Assembly (NCBI GenBank): GCA_006218025.1
Contig: VBWA01000010.1
Span: forward strand, 1-64,000
Direction: 5' to 3'
DNA from: Rhodocyclaceae bacterium
GTDB lineage: Bacteria; Pseudomonadota; Gammaproteobacteria; Burkholderiales; Rhodocyclaceae
DNA: 64,000 bases
A program made the position numbers and the translations under genes. Numbering within the stretch: position 1 is the stretch's first letter; each line of letters starts with the position of its first letter. The notes beneath the pieces were generated by a model that ran no database searches, had not been told where the DNA came from, and saw only the letters and a program-made list of their open reading frames with translations. Below, in pieces: positions 24,386 through 35,348 of the stretch.

Positions 24386-27165
24386 ATGCAACGCCGCGAA
24401 TTCCTCAAAGGCACGGCCTACTGCGGACTGGCGTTGGCCTTCGGCGGGCCGCTGGCGCCCCTGCCGGCATTTGCACGAAAAGGGAAAAGAGTCGGCGCTG
24501 GTGGGACGGCGACGACCGGCGCCAATCGGGCCTGGGAAGACTTCTATCGCAAGGAATTCCTCGGCACGCGCGGCGACGCGCAGGGCTTCGCCTTCCACTG
24601 CTCCAACTGCCAGGGCAACTGCGCCTGGCGCGTGTTTGCCAAGGACGGCAAGGTCACCCGCGAGGAGCAGGTCGCCGCCTATCCGCAGATCAACCCGAAG
24701 ATTCCGGACGCCAATCCGCGCGGCTGCAACAAGGGCGTCGTCCACTCCAGGCAGATGTATCAGGCCGACCGCCTGCTGCATCCCTTGAAGCGCATGGGCA
24801 AGCGCGGCGCCGGTAAATGGCGGCGCGTGACGTGGCAGGAGGCGATGGACGACATCGCCGTGCGCGTCGTCGATACCCTGCAAAAAAATGGCCTCGGCTC
24901 GCTGATGCTCCATTGCGGCACCGGCATCCTGTCGCAGGGCCGGCGCGCCGGCCCATTGCGCCTGGGCTCGCTGCTCGGCGCGCAGCGGCTCTATCCCGCC
25001 AGCGCCGTCGGCGACATGTTCACCGGCGCGTCGCTGGCCTACGGCATCGCCACTATCGGCCATTCGCTCGACGCCTGGTTCGAGGCCAAAACCATCATCC
25101 TCTGGGGCATCAACGCGGCGGTGACGCGCATCCCGGATGCCCACTATCTCACCGAGGCGCGCTACAACGGCGCGCGCATCTGGTGCATCACGCCCGAATA
25201 CAACGCCACGGCGAAGCAATCCACCGACTGGGTGCCGGTGAAACCGGGCACCGACAGTTCCCTGGCGATGTCGCTGCTGCATGTGCTGTTCCGCGACAAG
25301 CTGATCGACGAGACCTTCGTCCGCGAGCAGACCGACCTGCCCTTCCTCGTGCGCCTTGACAACGGCGAACTGCTGCGCCACCGTGACCTGCGCGACAAGG
25401 GCAAGGACGACGTCTTCTACTGCTGGGACGAGGTCTCGCAAACCGCCCAGCCCATGCCCGGCACCAGGGGCCATTTCACAAAAAGCCTGCGTCTGGGCAA
25501 GCTGAAACCCGCGCTCTCCGGCACCTGGAAGGTCAAGGGCCGCGACGGCAAGGAGATCGCGGTCACCACGGTCTTCGAGCGGGCGCGGGCCGAGGCGATG
25601 AAGTTCCCGCCGACGGCGACACAGCAGACCACCGGCGTGCATCCCGAACTGGTCGAGCGCATGGCGCGCGATCTCGCCCGCGCCGACAAGGCCATCATCA
25701 ATATCGGCTTCTCGCTGCACAAGTATGTCTCCGGCACCATGACCTGCTGGGCGGCGGCGCTGGCCTGCGCGCTGACCGGCCATGCCGGCGAGCGCGGCGG
25801 GCTGGATACCGAGAACAACTGGTCGCTGGGCGGCATCGGGCCGCTGTCCAGTCCCAAGCCGGCGCGCTTCGCCTCGGGCTTCTTCTCGGAGTGGGAAAAC
25901 GGCGGCATGGCGGCGACGATGCGCCAGCACTATCCCGACGCCCATCTCAAGGCCGCGCTGGGCATGGACGCCGCCGGGCTGGCCGAACTCGGAGACAAGT
26001 TCCGCCAGAGCAGCAACGCCTGGTTCGGCAAGCCGCGGGTCGTGCTGCTGTTCGCCGACAACCTGCTGCAGCGGAACAAGTCGGAGTCGCACTACCGCAA
26101 GGCGTTCGTCGAAAACCTCGACCTGCTGGTGAACGTCAACCACCGCATGGACACCACGGCGCTGTGGTCGGACTACGTGCTGCCGGCGAAGAGCCAGTAC
26201 GAGTCCTGGGACCTGCGCGGCGAGCTGGGCTACCACCGCTTCTGCAACATCACCGTGCCGCCGAAGGGACTCAAGCCCATCGGCGAGACGAAATCGGAAT
26301 GGGAAATCTGCCTGCTGCTCGCCGAGGCCATCTCGCGCGAAGCGCAGCGGCGCGGCATCGACAGCATCCCCGATCCGGACTTCCTGGTGCAGGCGGGGGA
26401 CAAGGCCGGCCCGGTGCTGCGCGACCTGAAAAACCTGCCTGCCGAATTCACCGACGGTGGCAAGCTGAAAAACGACGAGGATGTCGTGCGCTGGCTGATG
26501 CAGAACGTGCCGGCCATCGCGCCATGGACGCCCGAGGACGCCATGCAGCGCGGTTTCGTCACCCTCAACCGCGAGGCCGGTTTCAATTCGCCGCTCTACG
26601 CCAACCGGCCCTTCCATTCCTTCGAGAACAACGTTTATCTGCGCCAGCCCTACGCGACGCTGTCCGGCCGGCAGCAGTTCTATGTCGATCATCCCGTCTA
26701 CATGAAAATGGGCTGTGCGACGCCGACCGCCCTGCCGCCGCTGCGGCCGAACACCTTCCCCTTCGCCTTCTACACGCCGCACGCGCGCCACGGCATCCAC
26801 TCCCAGTGGCGCACCAATACCTATCTGCTGCGCCTGCAGCGCGGCGAGCCGCACGTCTGGCTCAATCCGAAGACGGCACAGGGCAAGGGCATCGCCGAGG
26901 GCGACCCACTGCGGGTATTCAACGACGTCGGCGAATTCTTCGCCAAGGCCAAACTGATGCCGGCCGTGCCGCCCGGATCGGTGGTGATGGATCACGCCTG
27001 GGAGCCCTACCAGTTCAGGAACAAGCTGGGCCTCAACAACGCCGTGGCGGGGATGATCTCGCCGCTGGAACTGGTGGATGGCTGGGGACACCTCACGTTC
27101 AATCCCAACTGGGACGGCAACATGATCGCCTTCGAATCGGCGGTGGATATCGAAAAGGCCCGGAC

Positions 27166-27169
<4 letters not shown>
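24386..27169 (+). CDS. Type II DMSO-reductase-family molybdoenzyme, catalytic subunit (sulfur-cluster paralogue)
   Basis: A 927-residue protein with a Tat signal (MQRREFLKGTAYCG). It belongs to the type II branch (nitrate, selenate, chlorate, perchlorate, dimethylsulfide, ethylbenzene and steroid C25 enzymes). The FeS site is of the H-x3-C-x3-C kind (FHCSNCQGNCAW), with a later Cys in PRGCNKG. The likely Mo-ligand aspartate is in SAVGDMF. The substrate cannot be read; neighbours (thioredoxins, rhodaneses, PLP and SQR-like enzymes) point to a sulfur compound. The ATG is 2 bases after the rhodanese stop. Subunits B and C follow with ATGA overlaps; no TorD-like chaperone gene is in this operon. 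Confidence 0.85.
24490..24512 (+). repeat. Dispersed 22-nt motif, copy in the type II A gene
   Basis: AGTCGGCGCTGG-TGGG-ACGGCGA. It encodes VGAGGTAT in the linker just after the Tat signal peptide. Confidence 0.75.
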
Positions 27170-28160
<991 letters not shown>

Positions 28161-28164
<4 letters not shown>

Positions 28165-28871
28165 GGCGGGGCTGGCGCCAGATACCGGCCGCGACCTGGT
28201 TCGCCGCATGCGCGGCGCTGCCGCTGGCCGCCGTCGCCGAGGATCGGCCCGCCGTGATCAAGACGGGGCAGGCCACGGACGCACTTACCGAGCGTGACCT
28301 GGATCATTCGCTCTGGGACACGGCGCCGACGACAACGATACGACTCGCCACCGCTTTTCCCGGTCATCCTTCCATCGTCGGCACCGCCCTTACGCCGAAC
28401 GCTGAGGTCAAGGCCTTGCGCACCGCCGCCGGGCTGCTGGTAAGGCTGGAATGGGGCGACGCCGAGGCCGACGCACGGCTGGAAACGGCGCGTTTTGCCG
28501 ACGGCGCAGCACTCCAGTTCCCGCGCAGCGGCAAGGCAAGCACCGCCCCGTTCATGGGTGGCGGGGGGCAAACCGTCAACATCTGGTACTGGAACGCGGC
28601 CAGGAATTCGGCGGAAAACCTGATGGCCGATGGCTTCGGCACCCTGGCCCGACTGCCCGTCCAGGACGTCAGGGCCTACGGCCGCCATGCCGACGGCAAA
28701 TGGCGGGTAGTGTTCTTCCGTGCATGGCGGTCGCCGGAGCCCCAGGCGGCGGCGCTGCCCATGGCTTCGGGTGCTCGCCGGCCGATAGCCTTCGCTGTCT
28801 GGAATGGTCGGAATCAGGAGCGGGACGGATTCAAGGCGGTCACGCTGGCTTGGCAAATTTTGCAGTTTTAG
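28161..28871 (+). CDS. Type II molybdoenzyme heme-b (gamma) subunit, ethylbenzene-dehydrogenase type
   Basis: A 236-residue exported protein (signal MRRGWRQIPAATWFAACAALPLAAVAE). The family is recognised by similarity to the 239-residue product at 54189-54908: shared segments are PAFPGHxSIVGT-like, ADGAALQFP, GKASTxPFMG and AFAVWxGxNQERDGxKAVTL. In known enzymes this subunit binds heme b with Met and Lys ligands and passes electrons to a periplasmic cytochrome. It ends 16 bases before a PLP enzyme gene. Confidence 0.87.
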
Positions 28872-28887
28872 AGCAAGGAGAAATTCG

Positions 28888-30048
28888 ATGAGCGAAGGTC
28901 TTTCCACACGTTGCGTCCATGCCGGCGAAATAGTGGATGCGCACGGTTCACCGCACACCCCAATCTACAACACCACGACTTTCAAGTTTTCCTCCACTGC
29001 CGCCCTGCTCGACGTGGTCGACGGCAGGAAGCCGGGTAGCCTGTACACGCGCTACGGCCTCAACCCGACCATCCAGGCCCTGGAAGCCAAGCTTGCCAGC
29101 CTCGAAGGGGCAGAAATGGCCTGGGCCTTCTGTTCGGGCATGGCCGCCGAAGCCGCGCTGTTCTTTGCCCATGGCCGCGAAGGCATCGTCTGCCTGGGTG
29201 ACGCCTATGGCGGCACGCTGGAACTGCTCGGTGACCAGATCCGCATGCTCGGCATTCGCACCCATCTGCTGCTCGGCAGCGAACTCGATCTTGCGGAAAG
29301 CCGCCTTGCCGACGGTTGCGGTCTCGTCTTCCTCGAAACGCCGACCAACCCGACACTCGAAGTGCTCGACATCCGACGCATCGCCGACATGTGCCATCGC
29401 CATGCCGCCGTCCTGGCGGTCGACAACACCTTCGCCTCTCCGGTCAATCAGTCGCCCTTGGCGCTCGGTGCCGATTTCGTGGTGCATAGCGCGACAAAAT
29501 ATCTCGGCGGTCATTCCGACCTCACGGCCGGCGTACTCGCCGGCAGCAAGGAACTCCTGATGCCGGTCTGGGGCTGGCGCAAGAACCTCGGTTCGATGAT
29601 CGCGCCAGAAACCGCGGCCCTGCTCTCGCGCAGCCTGCGCACGCTGGCGGTGCGCGTCGAACGCCAAAACCGCACCGCCCAGGCCGTGGCCGAGGCCATG
29701 GCGCGCCATGCGCAGGTTGCCCGCGTCTATTTCCCCGGTCTGCCCGACTTTCCCGGCCATGAACTGGCCAAAGCGCAAATGCAGGGCTTCGGCGGCATGC
29801 TGACTCTCGAAGTCAAGGGCGGCGGCGAGGCGGCCACGCGCGTCGCCGATCGCCTCAGGCTCTTCGCGCTGGCGCCCAGCCTGGGCGGTGCCGAAAGCCT
29901 GGTGACGCAGCCCTGTACCACCACCCATCACGGATTGCCAGCCGAAGAGCGCGCCCGGCGCGGCATCTCGGACGCGATGCTGCGTCTGTCGATTGGACTG
30001 GAAGATGCGGCAGATCTGATCGCCGATTTGGAGCAGGCGCTGGGATGA
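28888..30048 (+). CDS. PLP-dependent Cys/Met metabolism enzyme (gamma-lyase or sulfhydrylase type)
   Basis: A 386-residue cytoplasmic enzyme of the trans-sulfuration family. Visible marks are YTRYGLNPT, the PLP-lysine motif SATKYLGGHSDL (Lys204) and the C-terminal substrate region SLGGAESLVTQPCTTTHHGL. The family includes O-acetylhomoserine sulfhydrylase, cystathionine gamma-synthase/lyase and methionine gamma-lyase; the sequence alone does not decide. Near a type II molybdoenzyme, rhodaneses and a methyltransferase, a role in sulfide or methanethiol assimilation or release is plausible. AAGGAG is 8 bases before the ATG. Confidence 0.87.
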   Translation: MSEGLSTRCVHAGEIVDAHGSPHTPIYNTTTFKFSSTAALLDVVDGRKPGSLYTRYGLNPTIQALEAKLASLEGAEMAWAFCSGMAAEAALFFAHGREGIVCLGDAYGGTLELLGDQIRMLGIRTHLLLGSELDLAESRLADGCGLVFLETPTNPTLEVLDIRRIADMCHRHAAVLAVDNTFASPVNQSPLALGADFVVHSATKYLGGHSDLTAGVLAGSKELLMPVWGWRKNLGSMIAPETAALLSRSLRTLAVRVERQNRTAQAVAEAMARHAQVARVYFPGLPDFPGHELAKAQMQGFGGMLTLEVKGGGEAATRVADRLRLFALAPSLGGAESLVTQPCTTTHHGLPAEERARRGISDAMLRLSIGLEDAADLIADLEQALG

Positions 30049-30136
30049 TGCCGTCCATGGAATTCGACTTGGCCATCACTTTTTTGGCGGACCGAATATT
30101 GCCGACTGGAGCTCTGTCGCGGAAAGCGAGGACGAC

Positions 30137-30373
30137 ATGATTAACGAATTTGGCTGGTGGGGAATGGGCCTTGGTCCTATGTTCATGCTCTTGTTTTTCG
30201 GCGTTTTCATATTTGGCCTCGCGACCTTGATCCGCTGGCTGTCAGCGGAATCGTCGACGCGGCAGGCGCGTGAAAAGACAGCAGTGGAAATTGTTCAGGA
30301 ACGCTATGCGCGCGGCGAGATGGACCGACAGGAATACGAGCAGAAAATGCAGGATCTGGGGCCACGTCCATGA
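30137..30373 (+). CDS. Small SHOCT-domain membrane protein
   Basis: A 78-residue protein with one hydrophobic segment (about 12-35, FMLLFFGVFIFGLATLI). The C-terminal SHOCT motif is VQERYARGEMDRQEYEQKMQDL. SHOCT domains are short oligomerisation segments often at the end of small membrane proteins. The function is unknown. Its stop overlaps the start of the cysteine desulfurase gene (ATGA). Confidence 0.8.
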   Translation: MINEFGWWGMGLGPMFMLLFFGVFIFGLATLIRWLSAESSTRQAREKTAVEIVQERYARGEMDRQEYEQKMQDLGPRP

Positions 30374-31506
30374 ACTCTCCCATTTATCTCGACTACAACG
30401 CCACGACGCCCGTCGCACCGGAGGTGTCCGCCGCGATGCGGCCGTGGATCGAAGAGCAGTTCGGCAATCCGTCGTCGTCGCACATATACGGGCAGCGCGC
30501 GCGGAAGGCGGTGGCACAGGCGCGGGAATCGGTGGCCGCACTGATCGGTGCCCAGCCTGAGGAAATCGTGTTCACCGGCAGCGCCACCGAGGCCAACAAT
30601 CTGGCCTTGCTGGGCGTAGCGCGAGCGATGGCGCCGCACAAGCGCCATCTGATTGCCAGCGCCGTCGAGCATCCGGCCGTGATGCAGCCGGCCTTGCATT
30701 TACGCGAAGAAGGGTGGGATGTGACCGTGCTTCCGGTGGACGAATTCGGCCGCATTGCCCTCGACGATCTGCGTGCGGCGCTGCGGCCCGACACGGCGCT
30801 GGTGTCGGTGATGCACGCCAACAACGAGGTGGGCACGATGCAGCCGGTGGCCGGGATCGCGGCGCTGGCGCATGCCAACGGCACGCTGCTGCATACCGAT
30901 GCGGCGCAGTCGGCCGGCAAGGTGGACCTCGACGTGGCCGCCCTCGGCGTCGACCTGCTGACGCTTGCCGGGCACAAGTTTTATGGTCCCAAGGGTATCG
31001 GCGCGCTGTATGTCAGGCGCGGCACCGCGATCAAGCCGATCCTGTTCGGCGCCGATCAGGAGCATGGCCTGCGGCCCGGCACCGAGAACGTAGCCCAGAT
31101 AGTCGGCGCTGGCGAGACGGCGCGGCTGGCGCGCAGCCGGCTGCCGCATGCCACGCGGCATCTTGCGACGCTGCGCGACGATCTGCACCGCCGGCTGGCC
31201 GAGGGCGTACCCGGCCTGTTGCTCAACGGCCATCCGGACCAACGCCTGCCGAACACGCTGCACGTCTCCTTCCCCTTTGTTTCCGGCCGCGATCTGCTGG
31301 CAGCGACGCGCGATGTCGCGGCTTCCGTCGGATCGGCCTGCCACTCCGATGCCGATGCGGTCAGTGGCGTTCTTGCTGCCATGGGTTGCTCCGCGTCGCG
31401 CGCTCGCGGAGCGGTGCGGCTGTCGGTGGGGAATCCCACCACAGGCAAGGACATCGACGCTGCTGCTGCTTGCCTCGTCCAGGCATGGCGAGCCGTCGCG
31501 CCCTGA
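30370..31506 (+). CDS. Cysteine desulfurase (NifS/IscS type)
   Basis: A 378-residue PLP enzyme. The start LDYNATTPVAPEV, the PLP lysine in AGHKFYGPKG (Lys203) and the catalytic loop with Cys324 (GSACHSD) are all present. It should release sulfur from cysteine as an enzyme-bound persulfide. A dedicated copy here could supply persulfide to the TusA, DsrE or rhodanese proteins, or assist FeS or molybdenum-cofactor sulfuration of the exported enzymes. The isc operon is not in this window. Translation is coupled to the SHOCT gene. Confidence 0.9.
   Translation: MNSPIYLDYNATTPVAPEVSAAMRPWIEEQFGNPSSSHIYGQRARKAVAQARESVAALIGAQPEEIVFTGSATEANNLALLGVARAMAPHKRHLIASAVEHPAVMQPALHLREEGWDVTVLPVDEFGRIALDDLRAALRPDTALVSVMHANNEVGTMQPVAGIAALAHANGTLLHTDAAQSAGKVDLDVAALGVDLLTLAGHKFYGPKGIGALYVRRGTAIKPILFGADQEHGLRPGTENVAQIVGAGETARLARSRLPHATRHLATLRDDLHRRLAEGVPGLLLNGHPDQRLPNTLHVSFPFVSGRDLLAATRDVAASVGSACHSDADAVSGVLAAMGCSASRARGAVRLSVGNPTTGKDIDAAAACLVQAWRAVAP
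31101..31122 (+). repeat. Dispersed 22-nt motif, copy in the cysteine desulfurase gene
   Basis: AGTCGGCGCTGG-CGAG-ACGGCG, encoding VGAGETARL in a helical region. Confidence 0.65.
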
Positions 31507-31650
31507 CTTGGCGCACCATCTGCATGCTCGACACCCATCCGTTCGCGCCAGAGGAGCTGCGCGTATTTCGCGACGGGGAAATGGTTGTACGCCTGAATGG
31601 CAACGTACCGGTTTTGCCATCTCTTTACTGAACCAAGTACGGAAAAACAT

Positions 31651-32109
31651 ATGAATATTGCACGTTCCATCATCCACGCTGCTGCTGTTGCGACCCTCGC
31701 GCTTGCGCCCATCTACGCCCGCGCAGACGCCACCAGCGATGCCGTCAAGCTCATGGAGGATTACCTTGCCTTTGTCGACTATGGCGGCGCCACCATTTTC
31801 CCCGAGCAGATTCCCAAGGAGGATTGGTCACGCTTCCATGTGATCGACGCCCGCGACAAGGAGCAGTTCGACAAGGAGCACATTCCCGGCGCAGTGAATC
31901 TGGAGTGGCGGCAGGCGCTGGAAAAGCGCGCGATCATCCCGAAGGAGAAGTCGGTGCTGATCTACTGCAACACCGGTTCGCTTTCCGCCCAGGCTGGCTT
32001 TGCCCTGCGCGTCGCCGGGTATGAGAACGTGCGCATTCTGCAAGGCGGTTTCGCCGAATGGAAGGCCAAGGGTGGCTTCGATGCCGCGATCAAGGCCGCC
32101 AAGCGCTGA
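31651..32109 (+). CDS. Exported single-domain rhodanese
   Basis: A 152-residue protein with a signal peptide (MNIARSIIHAAAVATLALAPIYARA). One rhodanese domain has the active loop YCNTGSLSAQ (Cys106) and the following motif GYENVRILQGGFAEW. It is the second periplasmic rhodanese of the cluster. The 144-base spacer before it has no convincing gene; a 35-codon frame there (31524-31631) has no ribosome site. Confidence 0.88.
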   Translation: MNIARSIIHAAAVATLALAPIYARADATSDAVKLMEDYLAFVDYGGATIFPEQIPKEDWSRFHVIDARDKEQFDKEHIPGAVNLEWRQALEKRAIIPKEKSVLIYCNTGSLSAQAGFALRVAGYENVRILQGGFAEWKAKGGFDAAIKAAKR

Positions 32110-32138
32110 CGCAAGGCCCTTGTCGTCTGGCGTTCAGG

Positions 32139-32813
32139 ATGGCGATGTCCAACGGCGCTGACAGAACCATGATGCCCGATCCTGCCGCTTACGATGCCTG
32201 GTACCGAACGGCGCGCGGGCGCTGGATCGGAGAAACCGAATACCACCTGCTGTATCGGCACCTGGCGCTTCGCCCCGATGAGACGATTCTCGACGCCGGT
32301 TGCGGCACGGGCTATTTCAGCCGGCGCCTGGTGCAGGACGGCCATGCGGTCGTCGGCGCCGACCTCGATCACGCCGCCGTGACCTACGCGCGGGCAAGCC
32401 GGACACCGCCGCTGTCCGCAGTAGTCGCTGACATGACTGTACTGCCCTTTGCCGACCGGAGTTCCGACTGCGTGATCTCGGTGACCTCGCTATGCTTCGT
32501 CGAGGACGAAGCAAGAGCCATGAAGGAAATCGTGCGCGTGGCGCGTCGCCGTTTCGCCCTCGGATTGCTCAACCGCAACAGTCTCCTCTACCGCGAGAAG
32601 GGACGTCGCGCCGGCAGTTATGCCGGTGCGCGCTGGCACAGTGGGCGCTCGGTTGCTGCGTTGCTGCGCGATCTGCCGGTGCGCGACGTGCGCGTGGCAA
32701 CGGCGATATTCCTTCCGGGTGGCGGGGTGCTGGCGCAGGTGCTGGAATGCATGGCGCCGGCCAGCTTGCCATGGGGCGGCTTCATCGCGGCGACGGGCAG
32801 TGTCGAGCAGTGA
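32139..32813 (+). CDS. SAM-dependent methyltransferase
   Basis: A 224-residue class I methyltransferase. Motif I is ILDAGCGTGYFSRRL; the acidic residue of motif II is in VGADLDHAA; motif IV lies near VVADMTVLPFADRSSD. The acceptor is unknown: such proteins may methylate small thiols, lipids or quinone precursors. In this sulfur-rich run methylation of a thiol is an attractive guess only. Several in-frame ATGs exist (32139, 32145, 32169, 32172); I chose the first. Confidence 0.8.
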   Translation: MAMSNGADRTMMPDPAAYDAWYRTARGRWIGETEYHLLYRHLALRPDETILDAGCGTGYFSRRLVQDGHAVVGADLDHAAVTYARASRTPPLSAVVADMTVLPFADRSSDCVISVTSLCFVEDEARAMKEIVRVARRRFALGLLNRNSLLYREKGRRAGSYAGARWHSGRSVAALLRDLPVRDVRVATAIFLPGGGVLAQVLECMAPASLPWGGFIAATGSVEQ

Positions 32814-32871
32814 GATGAATCAAAAGAGCAGGGCAGCGGCCCTGCATCCTCAATCAGGAATGGAGAAAGTC

Positions 32872-34002
32872 ATGGTCAACAACATCAGCATCATCGGCAG
32901 CGGCTTCGCTGCGCTGACCGCCGCCCGACGCCTGCGTCGGCTGGATGCTCGCGCGGATATCACCCTGATCGCACCGCGACCCGAATTCATCTACCTGCCC
33001 AGTCTCATCTGGTTGCCATCGGGAAAGCGCAAGCCACAGGATCTCGTTGTGTCGCTCGACAAGTTCCTGCGCGAGCACTCCATCCAATTTCTGGCCGGCG
33101 AAGCCACGGGCATCGCAGACGGCGGGCGCACCGTGCTGACGTCGGCTGGGCCGATCAAGAACGACGGACTCATCATCGCCTGCGGCGGGCGCTTCATCAA
33201 AAAGCTGCCGGGCATCGAGCACGCGATCCTGCCCTGCGAGGGCATCGCCCCCGTCGAGCGGCTGCGTGAACGGCTCGCCGCGCTGCAAACCGGAACCGTG
33301 GCCCTCGGTTTCGCCGGCAACCCCAATGAGCCGTCGGCCATGCGCGGCGGCCCGATGTTCGAGTTCCTGTTCGGGATCGATACCCAGTTGCGACGCGAGG
33401 GACGTCGCGAGAGGATCAAGCTCGCGTTTTTCAACCCGATGCCCAACCCGGGCAATCGTCTTGGCGAAAAAGCGCTAAAGCGCTTGATGGCGGAAATGCA
33501 GCGCCGTGAAATCGATACGCATCTTGGGCACAAGCTGCTCGGTTTCGAATCCGACAAGGTAAAGACCGAGGGTGGCGAATTCGCCGCGGACATCATCGTC
33601 TTCATGCCGGGCATGACCGGCAACGCATGGTTCGACAATACCGACCTCCCGCGCTCACCGGGTGGCCTCATCCAGGCCGACGGGCAGTGTCGCGTCTCCG
33701 GGTGCGAGCGAGTCTATGTGGCCGGCGACGCCGGCAGTTTCCCCGGTCCCGACTGGATGCCCAAGCAGGCGCACATGGCCGATCTCCAGGCTGCAGCGGC
33801 GGCAGAAAATCTGGTGGGCGAATTCGCCGGCCGCGTACCGAGCAAGACTTTCAAGGCGGAACTGATGTGCATCGTCGACAGTCTCGATGCGGGCATGCTG
33901 GTACGGCGCACCGAATCGGGCGGCTTCGCTTTGCCGCCGCTGGGGCTGATGCACGGCGCCAAGCAGCGTTTCGAATCCTGGTACCTGCGGCGCTATCGCT
34001 AG
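32872..34002 (+). CDS. Sulfide:quinone oxidoreductase-like flavoprotein
   Basis: A 376-residue FAD protein of the SQR/flavocytochrome c sulfide dehydrogenase group. The N-terminal dinucleotide fold is IIGSGFAALTAARRLR, and the second FAD contact is VYVAGDAGSFPGPDWMPKQAHMA. Cys104, Cys122 and Cys333 are candidates for the redox-active or persulfide-carrying cysteines. There is no signal peptide; peripheral membrane binding on the cytoplasmic side is normal for some SQRs. The function may be sulfide or persulfide oxidation into the quinone pool. The upstream ATG (32860) in frame is an alternative start. It overlaps the end of the response regulator gene by 4 bases. Confidence 0.78.
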   Translation: MVNNISIIGSGFAALTAARRLRRLDARADITLIAPRPEFIYLPSLIWLPSGKRKPQDLVVSLDKFLREHSIQFLAGEATGIADGGRTVLTSAGPIKNDGLIIACGGRFIKKLPGIEHAILPCEGIAPVERLRERLAALQTGTVALGFAGNPNEPSAMRGGPMFEFLFGIDTQLRREGRRERIKLAFFNPMPNPGNRLGEKALKRLMAEMQRREIDTHLGHKLLGFESDKVKTEGGEFAADIIVFMPGMTGNAWFDNTDLPRSPGGLIQADGQCRVSGCERVYVAGDAGSFPGPDWMPKQAHMADLQAAAAAENLVGEFAGRVPSKTFKAELMCIVDSLDAGMLVRRTESGGFALPPLGLMHGAKQRFESWYLRRYR

Positions 34003-35348
34003 GATGAACTGCCCTTGGTGCGATCGGCAATGCTGTGCTTGCGCATTTTTTCCCAGAGGGTCTTGCGGCTGATACCCAGAGCCTCGGCGGCTTTGCCGAC
34101 CCGCCAGGCATGCGCGGCAAGCAACTCCTCAATATAGAGTTTCTCACAGGTGTCGAGATAAGCGATCAGCGAATTGCCGCTGCCAGACGCGTTGGGAACG
34201 GCAGTTGGGAGGTCGCCGAGCAGCGCTTCGGGAGTCAGTTGCGCGCGATCGGTCAAGATACAGGCGCGCTCGATGCAATGCTTCAGTTGGCGGATATTGC
34301 CGGGCCAGGGGTAGGACAACAGGGCCCGCTCGGCTGCGGGAGTGAAAGTAAACAATGCGCCACCCTTTTTAGCCGACTGCTGCTCGGCGAAACGCTTCGC
34401 CAGCCAGAGAATGTCTTCGCGCCGTTCGCGCAACGGTGGCACGCGCAGGCTGATGACATTGATCCGGTAGTAGAGGTCTTCTCGAAAACGCCCGGCCTCG
34501 CAGAGCTGGAGCAGATCCTCGTGCGTGGCGCAGATCAACTGCACCGAAACCCGGATCGGCGTTTCGCTGCCCAGGCGCGTCACGGTGTGTTCCTGGATCG
34601 CGCGCAGCAGCTTGGCCTGCGTCGCCAGCGGCATGTCGCCGACCTCGTCGAGGAACAGGATGCCGCCATCCGCCTGCTCGAAATAGCCGCGCCGCTCCTT
34701 CGCCGCACCGGTGAAGGCGCCCTTCTCGAAGCCGAACATTTCGGCCTCGAGCAGTGTTTCCGGAATGGCGGCGCAATTGACGGCGACGAAGGGTTTCGGC
34801 CCCGCACCCTGCGCCAGTTCATGCAGCCGCCGCGCCACGTGTTCCTTGCCGACGCCGGACTCTCCGGTAATCAGCACCGAGCCGTCGGACGCCGCCAGGC
34901 GTTGCAGCATGTGCTCGATGCGCCGCATCGAAGGAGCGATGCCGAGAGTCGCTGAAGCCGATTCGGCAGCCGGCACGGGCTCGCTCAACTCGCGGATGCG
35001 GCGAATCAGATCATCGATCTCCAGCGGCTTGGCAATATAGTCGGCGGCGCCGAGCTTGAGCAGGCGCACGGCCTGGTCGATGGCGCCGAAGCCCGTCATG
35101 AAAAGGAAGGGCGGCAGTTCCGTCTTGCATTGCCGCAACTGAACGAATACGTCTTCTCCGCTCATGTCCGGCAGTCGCATGTCGCTCACCACGACGCCAT
35201 AGTTCTGGCGGCGCAGATCGGCGAGCGCCTCATGGCCGCGCTTGTGCCAGGTGTGACTGAGGCCCTCCATTTCGAAGCGCTCGCACAATGCTTCGCCCAT
35301 CAACTCGTCATCCTCGATCAGGCAGACGCACTGCGATTCATTACGCAT
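33999..35348 (-). CDS. NtrC-type sigma-54 response regulator
   Basis: A 449-residue activator: receiver domain with phospho-acceptor Asp56 (VVVSDMRLPD), AAA+ domain with Walker A GESGVGKE, the sigma-54 contact loop GAFTGA and DEVGDMP, and a C-terminal Fis-type helix-turn-helix (VGKAAEALGISRKTLWEKM). It must act on sigma-54 promoters; one lies at 37918-37933, in front of the Ttr-like operon. Its start overlaps the kinase stop by 8 bases, so the two form a coupled pair. Confidence 0.93.
   Translation of the reverse strand: MRNESQCVCLIEDDELMGEALCERFEMEGLSHTWHKRGHEALADLRRQNYGVVVSDMRLPDMSGEDVFVQLRQCKTELPPFLFMTGFGAIDQAVRLLKLGAADYIAKPLEIDDLIRRIRELSEPVPAAESASATLGIAPSMRRIEHMLQRLAASDGSVLITGESGVGKEHVARRLHELAQGAGPKPFVAVNCAAIPETLLEAEMFGFEKGAFTGAAKERRGYFEQADGGILFLDEVGDMPLATQAKLLRAIQEHTVTRLGSETPIRVSVQLICATHEDLLQLCEAGRFREDLYYRINVISLRVPPLRERREDILWLAKRFAEQQSAKKGGALFTFTPAAERALLSYPWPGNIRQLKHCIERACILTDRAQLTPEALLGDLPTAVPNASGSGNSLIAYLDTCEKLYIEELLAAHAWRVGKAAEALGISRKTLWEKMRKHSIADRTKGSSS

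Noticed and set aside
24326-27091. 921-codon open frame opposite to the type II A gene
   Set aside because: Mirror of a genuine molybdoenzyme gene with clear motifs; the antisense product has no domain pattern.
30046-30139. 30-codon frame just after the PLP enzyme gene
   Set aside because: Too short, no ribosome site, and ends at the SHOCT gene start; spacer is more likely.
31524-31631. 35-codon frame MLDTHPFAPEELRVFRDGEM... between the desulfurase and rhodanese genes
   Set aside because: It has plausible-looking composition but no ribosome site and no known family; it may be a remnant, which I cannot support.
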